Below, piece by piece: positions 12,850 through 25,083 of a stretch of DNA of 64,000 bases. The translations under genes and the position numbers were made by a program. The stretch is from assembly GCA_963971305.1 (NCBI GenBank), contig OZ020304.1, positions 36,380,502-36,444,501 of the forward strand, given 5' to 3'. This DNA comes from Arcuatula senhousia. Taxonomy: Eukaryota > Mollusca > Bivalvia > Mytilida > Mytilidae. How positions within the stretch are numbered: the stretch's first letter is position 1; every line of letters starts with the position of its first letter. The notes under the pieces were generated by a model. That model made no database searches. It had not been told where the DNA came from and was given only the letters and a program-made list of their open reading frames with translations.

Positions 12850-13100
12850 CCATCACTTGGTGTCCGTCAGTCTGTACTTGGTTTGCTATGTTACATGTAC
12901 CGTCCATCACATGGTGTCAGTCTGTCAATGTCACGGTTGTAAAAAAAAACCGCGAGAAAACTAAAACTTATTAACAAACAAACGAAAATACATAATGATA
13001 TTCAATCACTTGGTGTCAGTCTGTCTGTCCTTGGTTTACTATGTTACATGTATCGCCAACTTTTTGGTGTCTGTCTGTCAATGTCCCTGATGTAAAAACG
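12850..13100 (+). repeat. Imperfect duplicated segment within the 5.4 kb element
   Basis: About 90 bp at 12850-12940 (CATCACTTGGTGTCCGTCAG, then CTATGTTACATGTACCG, GTCTGTCAATGTC) recurs at 13007-13097 with substitutions. I see no coding capacity. Confidence 0.55.
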
Positions 13101-14334
13101 TATAACTTATAGGTTTCTGAAAGAAGACTAAGTCCATTGTACTTTATTTAAAATGTTAAGTTTCAAATGTCTTTCTTTATCAAATCATATATACACATTT
13201 TTTTAATGAAGATAAATGTTTCTTCTTATAAGATGAATGTGAAAACAAAGACTAACCGAACTCATTATTTGCATGTCGTGCACAAACAATAGCATGTATG
13301 ATAAAATAAATACAAGCCGCATGCATATATAACGGATGTTTAATGCGGAAGATCACAGCGGGTATCTAAGGGGAAGAAAACCACAGGTGATGATCAGGAC
13401 CTTGTTAATTAATAATCGTTATCAAATGCAAATTATTCCACTAAGAGTTGAAAGCATATTACACGTAAAAACGAATTTAAACAAAACATATAGACGTTTA
13501 TAGTAACGAAATAATAGTGTTAAGGTCCAAATTATTGCCAGTATTGATAAATGGGGCAATCTTTTGCAAATGATCCGATAAAGACAAAATTTTAAGAAGT
13601 TATTTTCGTTTAAATAATTTTCTGTTTTAAAATTTTAAAATCCTCCTCTTATGAAGTTAGATTTTATAAATCTTCATTTTGGCTAAAAAATTTAACGGGA
13701 ATCGCAATTTTGGCAAGTTTTGTTCTCTCGTTTTATTAATTTATACCTAAGGTTTCCTCTCAGAGGTTTTCTCTCTCAATTACTGCAATATTGTTATTAC
13801 AATCTGGAAATAAGAAAACTTGTAATTAATCCCTGTTACAATGTATCTTTACTTCTATAAAGTGGTCGCTGCATTTTACTCAAATATTATTTTCGTATTT
13901 CATATTTAGATTGAATTTAAATAGAAATGAATAATTTGTTGTAACCTGTACAGGTCTTTTAATTTATTCAATAAAAATAAACAAATTTGGGGTTAAATTT
14001 TGAATATTGTTAATTATTTTCAAGTTTGGAGATATACATGTCTTATCAGATGTTGCGCAAATGTACCAAAAGGATTTATTAATCATTATAACACTGCTGG
14101 ATCCATATGTAACTAGCAATCAGTTTACATCAGCAATAATAAATGAATAATCAAATAAACTTGAAAAAATATATAATAATTAAAAATTCAAACAAATAAA
14201 TAAAATAAAAAAAAATAATAAAAAATATCTTATATCATTAATAGTAATTATGATAAAAATATATGAAAATAAAAACGAAAAAAATCTTTTTATTTTAAAA
14301 ATTCGACAATTACTTGTTTAAACGTTCATCGCTC

Positions 14335-14571
14335 ATCGCTCATCGTGTAACGTTCATTTGAGTGGTTAATCGTGTGAAATCCCCAATCGTGTATTTGAGC
14401 GATTCAATCGTGCGTGTGAGTGTTTAAACGCTCATCGCTCATCGTGCGTGGAACGTGTATCGTGCGCTCATCGTGCACTCATCGTGCGTTCATCGTGCAC
14501 TCATCGTGCGTTCATCGTGCGCTCATCGTGCATTCATCGTGCGCTCATCGTGCGTGCGTTCATCGTGCGTG
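14335..14571 (+). repeat. Right subterminal tandem array (TCATCGTGCG family)
   Basis: About 12 units of TCATCGTGCG/TCATCGTGCA type abut the right TIR. Degenerate TTGAGCGATTCAATCGTG units precede them. This matches the left array in unit sequence and in plus-strand orientation. Confidence 0.85.
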
Positions 14572-15499
14572 TGGTTAGTTTGAATTTTAGAGGGTCTGTA
14601 GCCCTTTTAAGGTCAAAAATAGCATTTTTTAATGTTTTTGCCCTATAGAATGAAAACTATTGCAGATTGACAAAAGCTGTTGCTTGCTTAAATGTTCAGC
14701 TCATAAGGCTCTACAAAAGTCTTCATTGGGTCAATTTGTCAGATGATCCCGTATAGGTGTTACAGCCCCTTAAAGGCAAAAAATAGTGTTTTTGCCCTAT
14801 AGAATGAAAACTTTTGCAGATAGAGAAAAGCTGTTGCTTGCTTAAATAATCAGCTCATTAAGCTTCACAAAAGTCTCCATAGAGTCAAGGTTGTCAGATG
14901 ACCCCTTATAGGGGTTATGGCCCTTTACAGTGAAAAATAGTGCTTTTCCCTATAGAATGAAAACTATTGCAGATGGAGAAAAGCTGTTGCTTGCTAAAAA
15001 TGTTCAGCTCATTAAGCTTTACAAAAGTCTCCATTGGGTCAAAGTTGTCAGATGACCTGTTATAGGGGTAATTGCCCTTTACAGGTCAAAAATAGTGTTA
15101 TCTCCCTATAGAATAAAAACTATTGCAGTAGAGAAAAGCTGTTGCTTGCTTAAATGTTAAGCTCACTAAGGTAAAAAAGTCTCTTTGGGTCGAAGTTGTC
15201 AGATTACCCCTTATAAATGGCCATTTACAGGTGAAAAAAAGTGTTTTTGGCCTATAGAATGAAAGCTATTGCAGACAGAGAAAGGCTGTTGCTTGCTTAA
15301 ACATGCAGCTCTTTACAAAAGATTCACATGAGTCTGCATTGGGTCTCATTTGTCAGATGACCCCATAAAGAAAACGTCTTTATGGCTAAAGGACCATGTG
15401 AGCGATTCAGGCTTTCAGGCTCCTGAGAGCCTTTAGTTTTGTTTAATGTATTCCTCTATAAATTCTGTCAACTAAATGTGACAACTGTTTTTAAAATGT

Positions 15500-16570
15500 C
15501 CTGCATCGTAACCTTGCAAAAGGGGGGGGCTACACCCCAAAAATCAACTTTTTTATTTGTGGTCCGATTTTCAAAATCTTTTTTTTCATTGGAAACCTTG
15601 TGAAAATCCCTACCTGAGTTTTCTGCAATCAAATTTGCAATATCTCTTACCGTTTTTGATGAATTAGGTAGTACTCCACAATTAGGATTTTTTCACAGTA
15701 TTGTTTTCGTATGTGGCCCTTGTGAACTTTTTTGTTAAATGAAAATATCAATTCGTTTTGGTCTTAAAACAAGACAAATAAAAAAGCTGGACCCGTTATA
15801 TAAAAATTACGATCCACGGTTATTGTTTTAAAGAATAATTTCACAAAAATCAATACCAATGATCATAAAGCGTCGCTTCCGGCTGTGCATGGTGACAAGC
15901 GGATGGGCTTAAATTTAAATGTGCTGTTTTTAGATTTTTAAGTTTGATCAATTTTAGCGGAAAAAAGAGCCGAAGTCGGATAGGTTTATTTGGTCTTAAA
16001 AGAAAGGACTGTTTTCGGGCTTTCATTTCATACATGTTACGTTTCACCTGAACCGAAAGCTCGACTACTGGCAACGTTCAAAAAAAGGACAAAAACCCCG
16101 ATTTTTGCGTATTTTTTGTCCCCAAATTTTTGACAAATGTTAAGAGTTGCTAGGGGCAACGAGTACAACAAAGAAACCAAATACGGCATTAAACACGACT
16201 AAACATGCCCGGAGTTTGGAACACCACCTAGTGTCAGTGCAAATAGCAGTTTAAGCGATTACAAGAACCCGGGACAAAATAGTCAACGTCGAGCACATGC
16301 AAAAATGAGCTTAATAAATTAATTGTGGAGTACTACCTTAGGGGTTAAAAGGACCATACACGCCAATCATAAGAGTTCCTTAAAAGTTGGTATAAATATA
16401 AAATTCAAATATGCATAGAAACACCACAGAATACATGTGTCAAAGTGCTTTGTGAGTCCACCATGGACTCCATGTGTCCAAAGCATTTGACAATCCATAT
16501 TGGGCCTCCAACTTACAGGGTTCAACATGTTGCGGCCGTATCATGCTGTGGTCGGCGTAGCTTTTTATTG
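15500..16570 (+). repeat. Dispersed repeat (GCAATATCTCTTAC family), interrupted by a MITE
   Basis: The left part has GGGGGGGCTACACCCC, AAATCAACTTTTTTAT and GCAATATCTCTTACCG. The right part has CACAGAATACATGTGTCAAA, GGGTTCAACATGTTGCGG, and ends TCGGCGTAGCTTTTTATT. Related copies lie at 1385-2045 and 39470-39895. The copy is split at 15666/16338 by a TTA-flanked element. Removing the element and one TTA restores GATGAATTAGGGGTTAAAAGG. Confidence 0.6.
15667..16337. mobile_element. MITE with 18-bp perfect TIRs and TTA duplication
   Basis: GGTAGTACTCCACAATTA at 15667-15684 is the exact reverse complement of 16320-16337. TTA flanks both ends (15664-15666 and 16338-16340). A 3-bp TWA duplication is typical of PIF/Harbinger elements (established for that superfamily). 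The 671-bp body has no credible transposase. A 74-codon minus-strand frame inside has no recognisable motif. Confidence 0.75.
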
Positions 16571-17175
16571 GCCTATAGAATGAAAACTATTGCAGATAGA
16601 GAAAAGCTGTTGCTTGCTTAAATGTTCAGCAAATTTAGCTCTACAAAAGTCTCCATTGGGTCAAAATTGTCAGATGACCCCTTATAGCGGTAAAAGTCCC
16701 TTAAAGGTCAAAATAGTGTTTTTGGCCTATAGAATGAAAACTATTGCAGATAGAGAAAAGCTGATGCTTGCTTAAATGTTCAGCTTGTTTAGATCTACAA
16801 AAGTCTCCATAGGGTAGAAGTTGTCAGATGACCCCTTATAGGGGTTACAGCCCCTTGAAGGCGAAAATTAGTGTTTTTGGCTTATAGAATGAAAACTATT
16901 GCAGATAGGGAAAAGCTGTGGCTTGTTTAAATGTTCAGCTCATTTATTTAGCTCTACAATAGTCTTCATAAGGTTGAAGTTGTCAGATGACCCCTAATAG
17001 GGTTTACAGCCTCTTAAAGGCAAAATAGTATTTTTTTGCCTACAGATTGAAAACTATTGCTGAAAAAGAAAAGCTGTTGCTTGCTTAAATGTTCAGCTTA
17101 TTTAGCTCTACAAAGTTCTTCATGGGGTTGACATCAAGACCAGGTGAGCGATTCAGGCTCCTTGGAGCCTCTTGT
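16571..17175 (+). mobile_element. Helitron-like repeat, 5'-truncated copy 4
   Basis: Starting within the monomer array (GCCTATAGAATGAAAACTATTGCAGATAG), it contains about four units. It ends GACCAGGTGAGCGATTCAGGCTCCTTGGAGCCTCTTG at about 17138-17173. The left end is missing and the array abuts the preceding repeat. Confidence 0.55.
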
Positions 17176-17880
17176 TTATTATCCCTTGTAGATAATGAAC
17201 TGATCAAGTTTAAGATTTCATTTGTTTGACAAATTTTTACCAGTGACTGAAATATGAGACCGATAGGGGATTATGTATTGTTATACAATATACTCTCAGA
17301 ATGCTCGTTTTCTTAGAAACTGCATGAGAATGGCTTGAAACCAGGCATGGGGTGAATTGCATTGCAATTTAATGCACTTTGAGAAAACTTGTATTGAATT
17401 ACCATTACCATTACAAGGATTTTGAAAAGAATTACCATCAAGTTGCATCTAAGATGGATGGTCAAGTATGCCAAACTGTAAGTCCTATGCGACTTTAAAA
17501 CTTGTCGGACTTCTACACCTGATTTGGAACAGCAAGCCGTCTGCGTCCCATGGACACATTCCTTCTTTATTTGCTGAGGGGTCGAAAACTATTAGACCGT
17601 TATATATAGATGGAGATAAAGAAAGGCTGTTATGATCTAGAAACTCTTCAAAAGTTTCAAACCCAAGAGATGATGCTTTTTTATAATGTCAAAATGCATG
17701 TTACTTGCTTATAAGTAGTTAATTTTATTCACATTTACACCAAAAATGTTTAATAGCTTTTAAAGAAAAAAAAATGTAGAAACAAATAAAACACATTAAG
17801 AGACTTTATGGCTCGCTGCCCTCAGCGAAAAAAAGAAGGAGAACATGCTCTTACACGTTCCTAACATTCTGGATTCAATA
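17176..17880 (+). other. No recognisable feature
   Basis: Moderately AT-rich sequence with no convincing ORF, RNA gene or repeat end. Confidence 0.4.
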
Positions 17881-18280
17881 TTTTTTGCCATCACTTACCG
17901 TCCGTCGTCCATAAACCTTTTCAAACGTTAACTTTTTGACCTCATAGCAAACTTGGTATGGTTGTTTATTAGCATTAGGTGCTTAGAACTGATGTGTGGA
18001 TTTTTGATTCGTCGTAGAACATGGCCACTGTGGCAAAAAAATAGAACATTGGGGTAAATGATTGCAGTTTTTGCAAATAACTTAAAAACGGCTACAGATA
18101 TCAAAATTCTTGCCTAGGATAAAAGTGATCAGCATCGCAAGATCTACCTGAAATTTCAAAGAAGATCCAACATGCAGTTTCAAGATATACAAAATATTTA
18201 TTAGGGTCAAGGTTGTAGGACCTTTACTTTTATGAGTTATTCCCGTTAGAACATCAAAATTAACCATTTTTACAACATTC
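17881..18280 (+). mobile_element. Helitron-like repeat, left fragment
   Basis: It contains CCATCACTTACCGTCCGTCG, AACATGGCCACTGTGGC and GTTGTAGGACC, the order seen in the left half of the copy at 5419. It ends where the LINE begins. A related right half lies beyond the LINE at 25255-25736. Both flanks contain a divergent version of the same GGGTCAAGGTTGTAGGAC monomer, so they may be two tandem units of one array or two copies. Confidence 0.45.
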
Positions 18281-18857
18281 AGGGGATCCAATGTAATTGG
18301 TAAGTTGTAAGTGACTACAAAGATGGCGGAAAAACCTCGCTTCGATCGCTTATATAGTTATGCACATCTTATGAATAAAAACATGTTGCCTTTCGGCAAT
18401 AATGAGGAATGAGAAATAGTTCATAACAAAACTATGATGCTTGATTTGTTTTTTAAAAAGCAATTGAAGAAAAACCGACCACTTGACAGCAATATTTTTG
18501 TCATGCAAAAACTTGCAGCCTTTGTTTCCGATACTCTAACCACATACGTTAGATTTTTTGGTAATTGATGGTCCGTCAACAATCATGGATATCTCAAGAT
18601 ATCATTTTTCTGTAAATGAAACATGCATTAATTTGTTGACATATTTACAATTATTTGATTTTTTGGTAAGTGCATGCCATTGTACTAAAAAAATTGGTAA
18701 TGCAAATATTCACAGTGCAAACATATTGGAAGCATCAAAAGTTCTGCAAAAATCTTTATTTTGCCATGTTTTAATGTTCAGTAAAAAAATTAAAAAAACA
18801 ACGCATTTAAATTTTCCCTTCAAAATAATAATAAAAAATATATATTACATGTACATG

Positions 18858-19975
18858 CTTATATGCATTCAATATTCATTAGTAATTCATTCTTCATGGA
18901 ATATGATGGTCTTGGGGATAAGCACAAAGACGAAGACTTTGTTCAAAATATTAATTCAGATATAAACATAGTTCTAGAAACATGGAAAGGTGAAAATGCA
19001 GCTACTAAAATTGAAGGATTCACAGTTATATCAAACTGCAGGAAAAAAAAACATAAAAAAGGTAAACGCCATAGCGGTGGTATTATAATATATATATAAA
19101 AAATTACATTTCAAGGGTCCAAAGAGTCAGACTCTCCTAATAGATTATGGCTTAAACTAGATACAAGTCATGTAAAACCTTTTTCGGTTTATGTGCAGTC
19201 TACATACCACCTGAAAATTCAGTGCATTCAAATGATGACTTCTTAAATTTAGAAACAGAAATAGTTAAATTTTCATTAAAAGGTGATATAGCCTTATTAG
19301 GTGATTTCAATGCTAGAACTGGAACAAATCCAGACTTTGCTAGTTATTAGTCAAATGATACTACAGACTTCAAAGAGTTATTGCCTCCTTATTATGATGA
19401 AGATGTACATGTACGCAGAAACAATCAAGATAATACACTTAATTCGCATGGCAAGTCGCTTCTTAATTTGTGCTTGTCCTCAAGACTAAGGATACTCAAT
19501 GGGCGCTTTATTGGGGATTCATTGGGATATTTCACATGCTTTACCATGCAAGGTAGTAGCACTGTAGATTATGGTATTATCCTGTCCTCAGTTCAATATT
19601 TATGTACTAAAAATATAAATGATCTCTCTGACCATGTTCAAATATATTTTGTACTACCTTGTCGAGTAGATAGTTCTTTTAAGCCAAATAAAGTATATGT
19701 CAACCTTAAAAAACATGTAAGATATAAATGGGTGCCTGAATCTAAATATAAGATTGAAAAGTATTTATCAACTAATGAATTGATCAACCAGATAATAGAT
19801 TTTGAACAAAAAGATTTTAGCAATGACATAGGGGGTATCAACTCTGCACCAGAAGAATTGAAAAGTTTATATGATGACATTTCAAAAAATGTCTGTAAAA
19901 TTAAGAAACCTGTCATCTATAAAAAAAAAAGAAAAAAGAATAAAAAAAACTATACGGTCAGATGATGAAATTAGA
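18858..19975 (+). pseudogene. LINE apurinic/apyrimidinic-type endonuclease domain, broken
   Basis: Pieces in shifted frames give MEYDGLGDKHKDEDFVQN, ETWKGENAATKIEGF and GKRHSGGIIIYI (18890-19098). These are followed by YIPPENSVHSNDDFL, then GDFNARTG (about 19300-19324) and NDLSDHVQIYF (about 19618-19652). GDFN and SDH are hallmark catalytic motifs of the APE fold that nicks target DNA in LINE retrotransposition (known for the family). In-frame stops near 19098 and 19350 and shifts between pieces show it cannot be translated whole. Confidence 0.75.
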
Positions 19976-20434
19976 AACTTAAAATGAAAAATTAATTACT
20001 GAGGTAAATAATTAAAATAGGCCATTCGAAAGAGAACTTCGACATGAATATTTCTTGGCTTGTAAAACATTAAAAAAAACTGCAAAAAAAAAAGAAAAAT
20101 CAATTCAAAACAAATTGTATTCAAAAGTTAGTAGAAACATCCTCACAGAACCCCCAAGAAATATGGAAACTATTAAGAGAGGGTAATCATAGAAACTTTG
20201 AATGCACACTTAAGGATGATAATTTTGAACCCGATGAATTAATGAAACATTTTCAGACTGGATTGGAAGGAACAAAGTAATGAAGAACATGAAAATCATA
20301 TTCACAATTTCTTGTTGAACAAAAGTAATTTTTCTTTTAATGAAAATACAGATAAACCAATAACTGTTAAGGAAGTTAAACAAGTCATAAGCGCTTTAAA
20401 AGTAGGAAAATCATGTGGTCCTGATCTTATATTA

Positions 20435-23305
20435 TAGTAGAGTGACGGAATGTCAATTTTGAAAAATTTAAATGACCCATCTGTCACATGGATTTTGAAA
20501 AGCTGTTTGATAAGCAAAATCATTCTTCTTTCAGGAAACGAATGTCGTCGCCATAATATCTGGTGCCATCATGTCAAAAATCAAGGTCAAAGGTCATGAG
20601 TGGAAAACGTTCCATGAAGTACAGAATAGTTAAAACGCGTTAAAATCTTAAAATAGGGAAACAAAATGAAAGCAACACCAAAAACGCTTAATATAAAGAA
20701 CTATAAAGCTATTACAAGAAAAAAATGTTTCAAATGACACACACAGACGCCACATCCGGTCTGCTAAAATTGTATGTAAAAAAGATTGTTTTTAATACAA
20801 AAATAGTTCTTTATTTATATTTTATTGACATTTTAGTTTTGTTTTATGTCCACATGATTAGCTGTGTTACCCAGCTTCACTATGGCAAATGATTTTACGG
20901 ATCTTCATTCACGTATTTTGAGATCTGATCGAGTTTCCGTGACAGGTCAAGTTGCATAAAAAATAAAAATCGAATATAAATTGAGATATTTTTGAAATAT
21001 TCCATTCAGGATGGCAAAACAAAATAGGATAGTTTAAAATTAAGTATAATAAGGGTTTATTTCACTATTCACGTGTTATGCAAATGGTTTACACTCCTCC
21101 CATTTAAGAAATTTTGAACATGCAGCACACATCAATCTTTGCTATTTTCCTCGTACACGTATATATATCTGACTACATTAGTGTGTCAAGTACGGCAATT
21201 ACCCCTGAAATGGTTTGAAATAACAACACAAGTCGTGATGTCGAGTTACAACCACTAAGAGCATGTGCAAAAGGCAAAATCTGAACAACAGTTGATGGAA
21301 GATATACCAGAGTGAATGAAATAATAAACCTTCTGCTATCTACATGATCTATAGAATTTTAAAATAACTCGGTTTGAAACCAGTCAGTTAGTCTGCTACT
21401 AGTATTGTTTTACTTCCAAGCATCATGATTTCGGCTATATCAGAGAGATGAACCTAAAATGAACATGAAATGATGATGAAATGGAAGAATTAGGGACACA
21501 AAGCCAATTGGGTTGGAAATTAACTGCCATTGTAATTTCTAAAATGGATGAAAGCTAGGTTTTTATCGGACAATTAAGCTTCGTACATGGGAATCCTGCG
21601 GGTCCTACTCTTATCGAGACCTGCATCCATCAGGGTTCTTTTACATGCGAAAAAACTGAACATTTTATCCATTTTTTATGACAGGACTGCCCTAATTCAA
21701 TCACCTGGGACACACATTCCAGTCGCTTTGTGGTCAAAGCGGCCTGACTTGATGTAAGTTTTCCAAGCGCTCTTTAATGTCCCTCTTTACCGACAAGCTT
21801 GCCGCTCTGGGCCTATTCCCCACCCACACCTTCACATGTGTTTTTCAACTGAATGAAGGAAATGCACACCTAAACAAACTTATTCGTGTTGTCAGATTTA
21901 AAAAAAAAACTTCCTTTTTCACCTCTACTGAAATACATTTCGTCGACTTGTACAAGATGAAAGCTGCCTTTCGTGATTACAAGACTAAAGAGGACATATG
22001 ATCGCATACTGTAAACGTGGAATTTTTCGCGTCTTTTTTGTTGTTGTAAATGTTACTGATCTCTCGCGTGTGGGAATAAAATCGCGTTCCATCTGATTAC
22101 TTATACTTTATACGCTTGAAAAGAAAGCAATCGCGAGGGGGATATTTTTGCGGATAGTTTGAGTTTGCGAATTTAGGGAAAATAATCCCCAGACAAAAAT
22201 TGTCTCGTTAACGATATTCTTCTGCAATTTTTCAAACTCTTCACTTTTCCGGATTTTGGAAGCAACTAGCTAAATACAAAGCATTATTTTGGAAACTATG
22301 GTTATGTTTTTTCAGTATTATGAAATTTTGTTGGCCGCCTTACTTAGATTTATTTTTTAATAAGAAACTACTTTTCGGCAACGGAATCGTCAAAAAATGG
22401 TTTTAATTTTCTTTTACTTGATTTCTTTTAAAGCTTTATCTACTCTTTGAACCAAAAGACGCAACTTTAACACTGCTACATTCCTTATTCATATTTTTAA
22501 TAATCAAAGTCAAACACACCAACTATTCAAACGCACCCACAGGTTTTTGTTTGTAAACTTCAAAAACCAACTACATTTTTCATAAATACTTGGTTTTCCG
22601 ACTGTAAATATTGAATAAATTAACAAAAACAACTATAAACTTAGCAAACATAATTTACAAAGGAAATAAAGTTAATATTGTAACAAAGAATGTAAACACA
22701 AATGACCTTGGAGTTAGAATTAAATCGATTTCGTTAGTGTGCTGTATATATTCCGAATGAAATACGTCATCTGCTCGAAAAAAAAATCTTGAACTATTCA
22801 TTATAACTTTAAGTTAAAAGCATTTTTCTAAAATCTAAATCGGCTATTATTTCATTTTTACTTAATACTTCATAGCTATATAACTTTTTGAATGAAAAAG
22901 TGCAAGTTCGCTGTGGGAGTAGAGAAAAACTTCAATTTTTTAGGCATTTTTTGGCTCTTATTCGGATACAAATTACATCTACAAAAAACTAAAATTTATT
23001 TTGTTTACTGCGTCTAAAATCTTAATTAATCCTTATATTTTTGTTTTCTGATCATGAACTCTATAGATGATAAGCGGAAATATTTTATTTTTAGGTTAGA
23101 TGGGGTGTAGGTACGTTTGTGTCGAGGGGGTACCTTCGAAAAACGTCATTTTAACGTCAGATGGCACCACATTTTTATGCGACGACAAACATTTTTTGGA
23201 AGCTCAATAATCAATCTATCATTTTTGGCAATCAAATTCCATGTGACAGGTGGGTCATTTAAACTCGAAAACTAAACGACTTTTTCACGTTTCGTCACTC
23301 TACTA
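20435..23305. mobile_element. 2.87 kb PIF/Harbinger-like element inserted in the LINE RT
   Basis: The ends TAGTAGAGTGACG (20435) and CGTCACTCTACTA (ending 23305) are inverted. A second block of inverted similarity lies inside (TTTAAATGACCCA and CTGTCACATGG on the left, CCATGTGACAGGTGGGTCATTTAAA on the right). TTA flanks both ends (20432-20434 and 23306-23308). The body encodes no recognisable transposase. It contains a SINE-like segment (about 21450-21800). The 3-bp TTA duplication suggests PIF/Harbinger. That class is an inference from the duplication alone. Confidence 0.7.
21450..21800 (+). repeat. SINE-like dispersed repeat fragment
   Basis: GAACATGAAATGATGATGA and ACAATTAAGCTTCGTACATGG match a repeat at 55250-55450. 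The following part (CAGTCGCTTTGTGGTCAAAGCGGCC, AAGCTTGCCGCTCTGGGCC) is an inverted match to 58020-58140. I see no RNA polymerase III promoter here. Confidence 0.45.
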
Positions 23306-24835
23306 TTAAATGAATTGGTGAAATATATTTACTCTACTTACTAAATTTGCTCTACTTAATACTAGAATCATGAAACATATGCAAGATAAGTTTTGTAATG
23401 TACAGTTTGGTTTCAGACCTAATTTTCGAACTTCAGACAATCTGTTTGTGCTCAAAACTTTGACCAATAAATATATAAATCTTAAGAAAAAACCCATCAA
23501 CATGTATTCATGTTTTATAGATCTACGCAAAGCTTTTGATTCCGTGTGGCGTAAAGGTCTGTTTTATTAACTGGCCAAGTTAGGTATAGGCTATAAAACT
23601 ATTGGCATTTTAAGAGGTATGTACACTAATACTAGTCTAGATCTTCTCTCAAAACTGAAAATGGATGTACAGAATATTATCATATTGAATATTGATAGAG
23701 GTGTACGCCAAGGAGATTCTCTGAGTCCTACTCTTTTCAATATACATGTATATATAAATGATCTTCCAGAATTGTTTCTTGAAAAAAATAGTGATCCACT
23801 TACATTACAGACTACTAATATTGGTAGTCTAATGTTTGCGGATGACCTACTTATCCTCTCCGAATCAAAAGAGGGTCTTCAAAAAAGTCTCAATAAACTT
23901 TCATTACATTGTATATTGTAATAACTGGCAGCTATCTGTAAATTGTAATAAGACTAAAACTATGCTTTTGGGTAATTCGAGTAAAATTGATGTTTCTTTC
24001 AAATATAGAAACTCTGTCTTGGATAATGTAAAAGAATATAAATTCCTTGGACATGTTATATCTCAAAATAAAAATTTTTCATCCTCAGCTGAAGATTAAA
24101 CAAAAAAGGCACTTAAAGTGTTATATTCGATCAAAAGTTACACTTCTAGCCTTAACGAACTTCCTGTACATGTCTCCACACATTTATTTGACTCTTTAGT
24201 TCGTCCAGTTTTAACATATAACTGTGAAATTTGGTATATGGATATTCATAAATCGTTTCACAATGCATTGAACAGATCAAAGAAAAATATTAACCATATG
24301 CATCTTGATGATAGACAAAAGACCCTCAGACAAAATACATAACAAGTTTTGTAAATTTATACTTGGAGTAAAAAAATGTACAAGTAACATAGCAACAAGG
24401 TCAGAACTAGGTCGCTTTCCTGTTGATTGCTTTATAAAAACTCAGTCATTGCTATATGAAGACAGACTTTTATCAGATGAAACTTCATATCTACTTAAAG
24501 AATGCTATTATTTATCCAAGTCATTACATGATCAGGGAATTTATTCATGGTTTTCTTATATAAACAATGTTAGATCTGTAAATAATATAAGTCAAGCAAG
24601 TAAAATAGACAATAAATGTGTAAAAAATACTCATAAACATCAATATAGAGAGGCTTTACATGATAATTATGAAACATTATACAATAACAAAATACAAAAC
24701 ATTGATGATACAAGCAAAATGCTTTTATTCAAATCCTTGAAGTCTGATTATATTAGAGAATATTATCTAAACTACACTGACTTTGAAATAAGAAAATTGA
24801 ATGTAAATTTAGAATCAGTGATCACCCTTTAGCCA

Positions 24836-25083
24836 TAGAGACCGGTAGATATAAAAAAAAAGTACCAAGGGATCAACGAATATGTATTTCGTGCGGGGTT
24901 CGTGATGATGAAAGCCATTTCTTTTTTAACTGTAATATTAACAAAATGTTAAGGCCTACTTTTCTGAGTAACTATACAAATTCTAAAATACAAAATATCT
25001 TAAACCCGCTAACAACACAGCAAGTGAAATGTTTAGGCTCTTTTATAAAGCAGTCTTTAGAACTGAGGACAGGGGCCAAGTAA
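24836..25083 (+). pseudogene. LINE C-terminal zinc-knuckle segment
   Basis: Reading to TAA at 25083 gives RICISCGVRDDESHFFFNC (C-x2-C...H...C), followed by a helix-like tail ending LELRTGAK. The same C-x2-C/H/C layout ends the separate minus-strand LINE fragment at 55885-56296. The motif lies near the RT C-terminus in several LINE groups. It is out of frame with the preceding thumb segment because of a shift near 24830. Confidence 0.65.

Larger units (their letters stand above)
9229..14598. mobile_element. 5.37 kb non-autonomous DNA transposon with 27-bp perfect TIRs and subterminal arrays
   Basis: The terminal inverted repeats 9229-9255 (starting CAGACCCTCTAAAATTC) and 14572-14598 are perfect over 27 bp. 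Both are flanked by TA (9227-9228 and 14599-14600). Immediately inside each TIR is an array of short units built on TCATCGTGCG, at about 9260-9385 and 14440-14571. Related units (AATCGTGTAAATGA, GAGTGGTTTAGCGTG) continue to about 9645 and begin at about 14335. Both arrays have the same orientation although the TIRs are inverted. The AT-rich interior has only short unconvincing frames, so no transposase is encoded. Subterminal arrays commonly serve as transposase binding sites in other superfamilies. That role is inferred here. Confidence 0.75.
8872..15432 (+). mobile_element. Helitron-like repeat, copy 3, interrupted by a 5.4 kb element
   Basis: The left part (8872-9228) begins CCATGTGAGCTTATGCCACC with GTCCGTCGTCGTC. 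The right part (14599-15432) holds four to five tandem monomers (AAAGCTGTTGCTTGC cores near 14670, 14830, 14985, 15135 and 15285). It ends with GTGAGCGATTCAGG and the hairpin AGGCTCCTGAGAGCCT. The break at 9228/14599 falls inside a monomer: GATAGGGGTTACA is to the left and GCCCTTTTAAGGTC to the right. The 5.4 kb element therefore inserted into an existing copy. Confidence 0.6.
20330..24835 (+). pseudogene. LINE reverse transcriptase, interrupted and frameshifted
   Basis: The N-terminal palm EVKQVISALKVGKSCGPDLI is at 20367-20430. After the inserted element come QFGFRPNFRTSDNL, CFIDLRKAFDSVWRKGL (motif A aspartates, about 23505-23562), GVRQGDSLSPTLFNI (motif B) and LMFADDLLIL (catalytic FADD, about 23830-23860). 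The thumb and connector continue to 24832 (ILGVKKCTSNIATRSELGR). Stops at 23568 and near 24097 and frameshifts near 23905 and 24330 inactivate it. It would copy LINE RNA at the nicked target. Confidence 0.8.

Noticed and set aside
12244..12964. Three consecutive plus-strand frames of 68-81 codons, two overlapping head to tail
   Set aside because: Arrangement looks operon-like by chance; no motifs, AT-rich interior of a non-autonomous element in a eukaryote.
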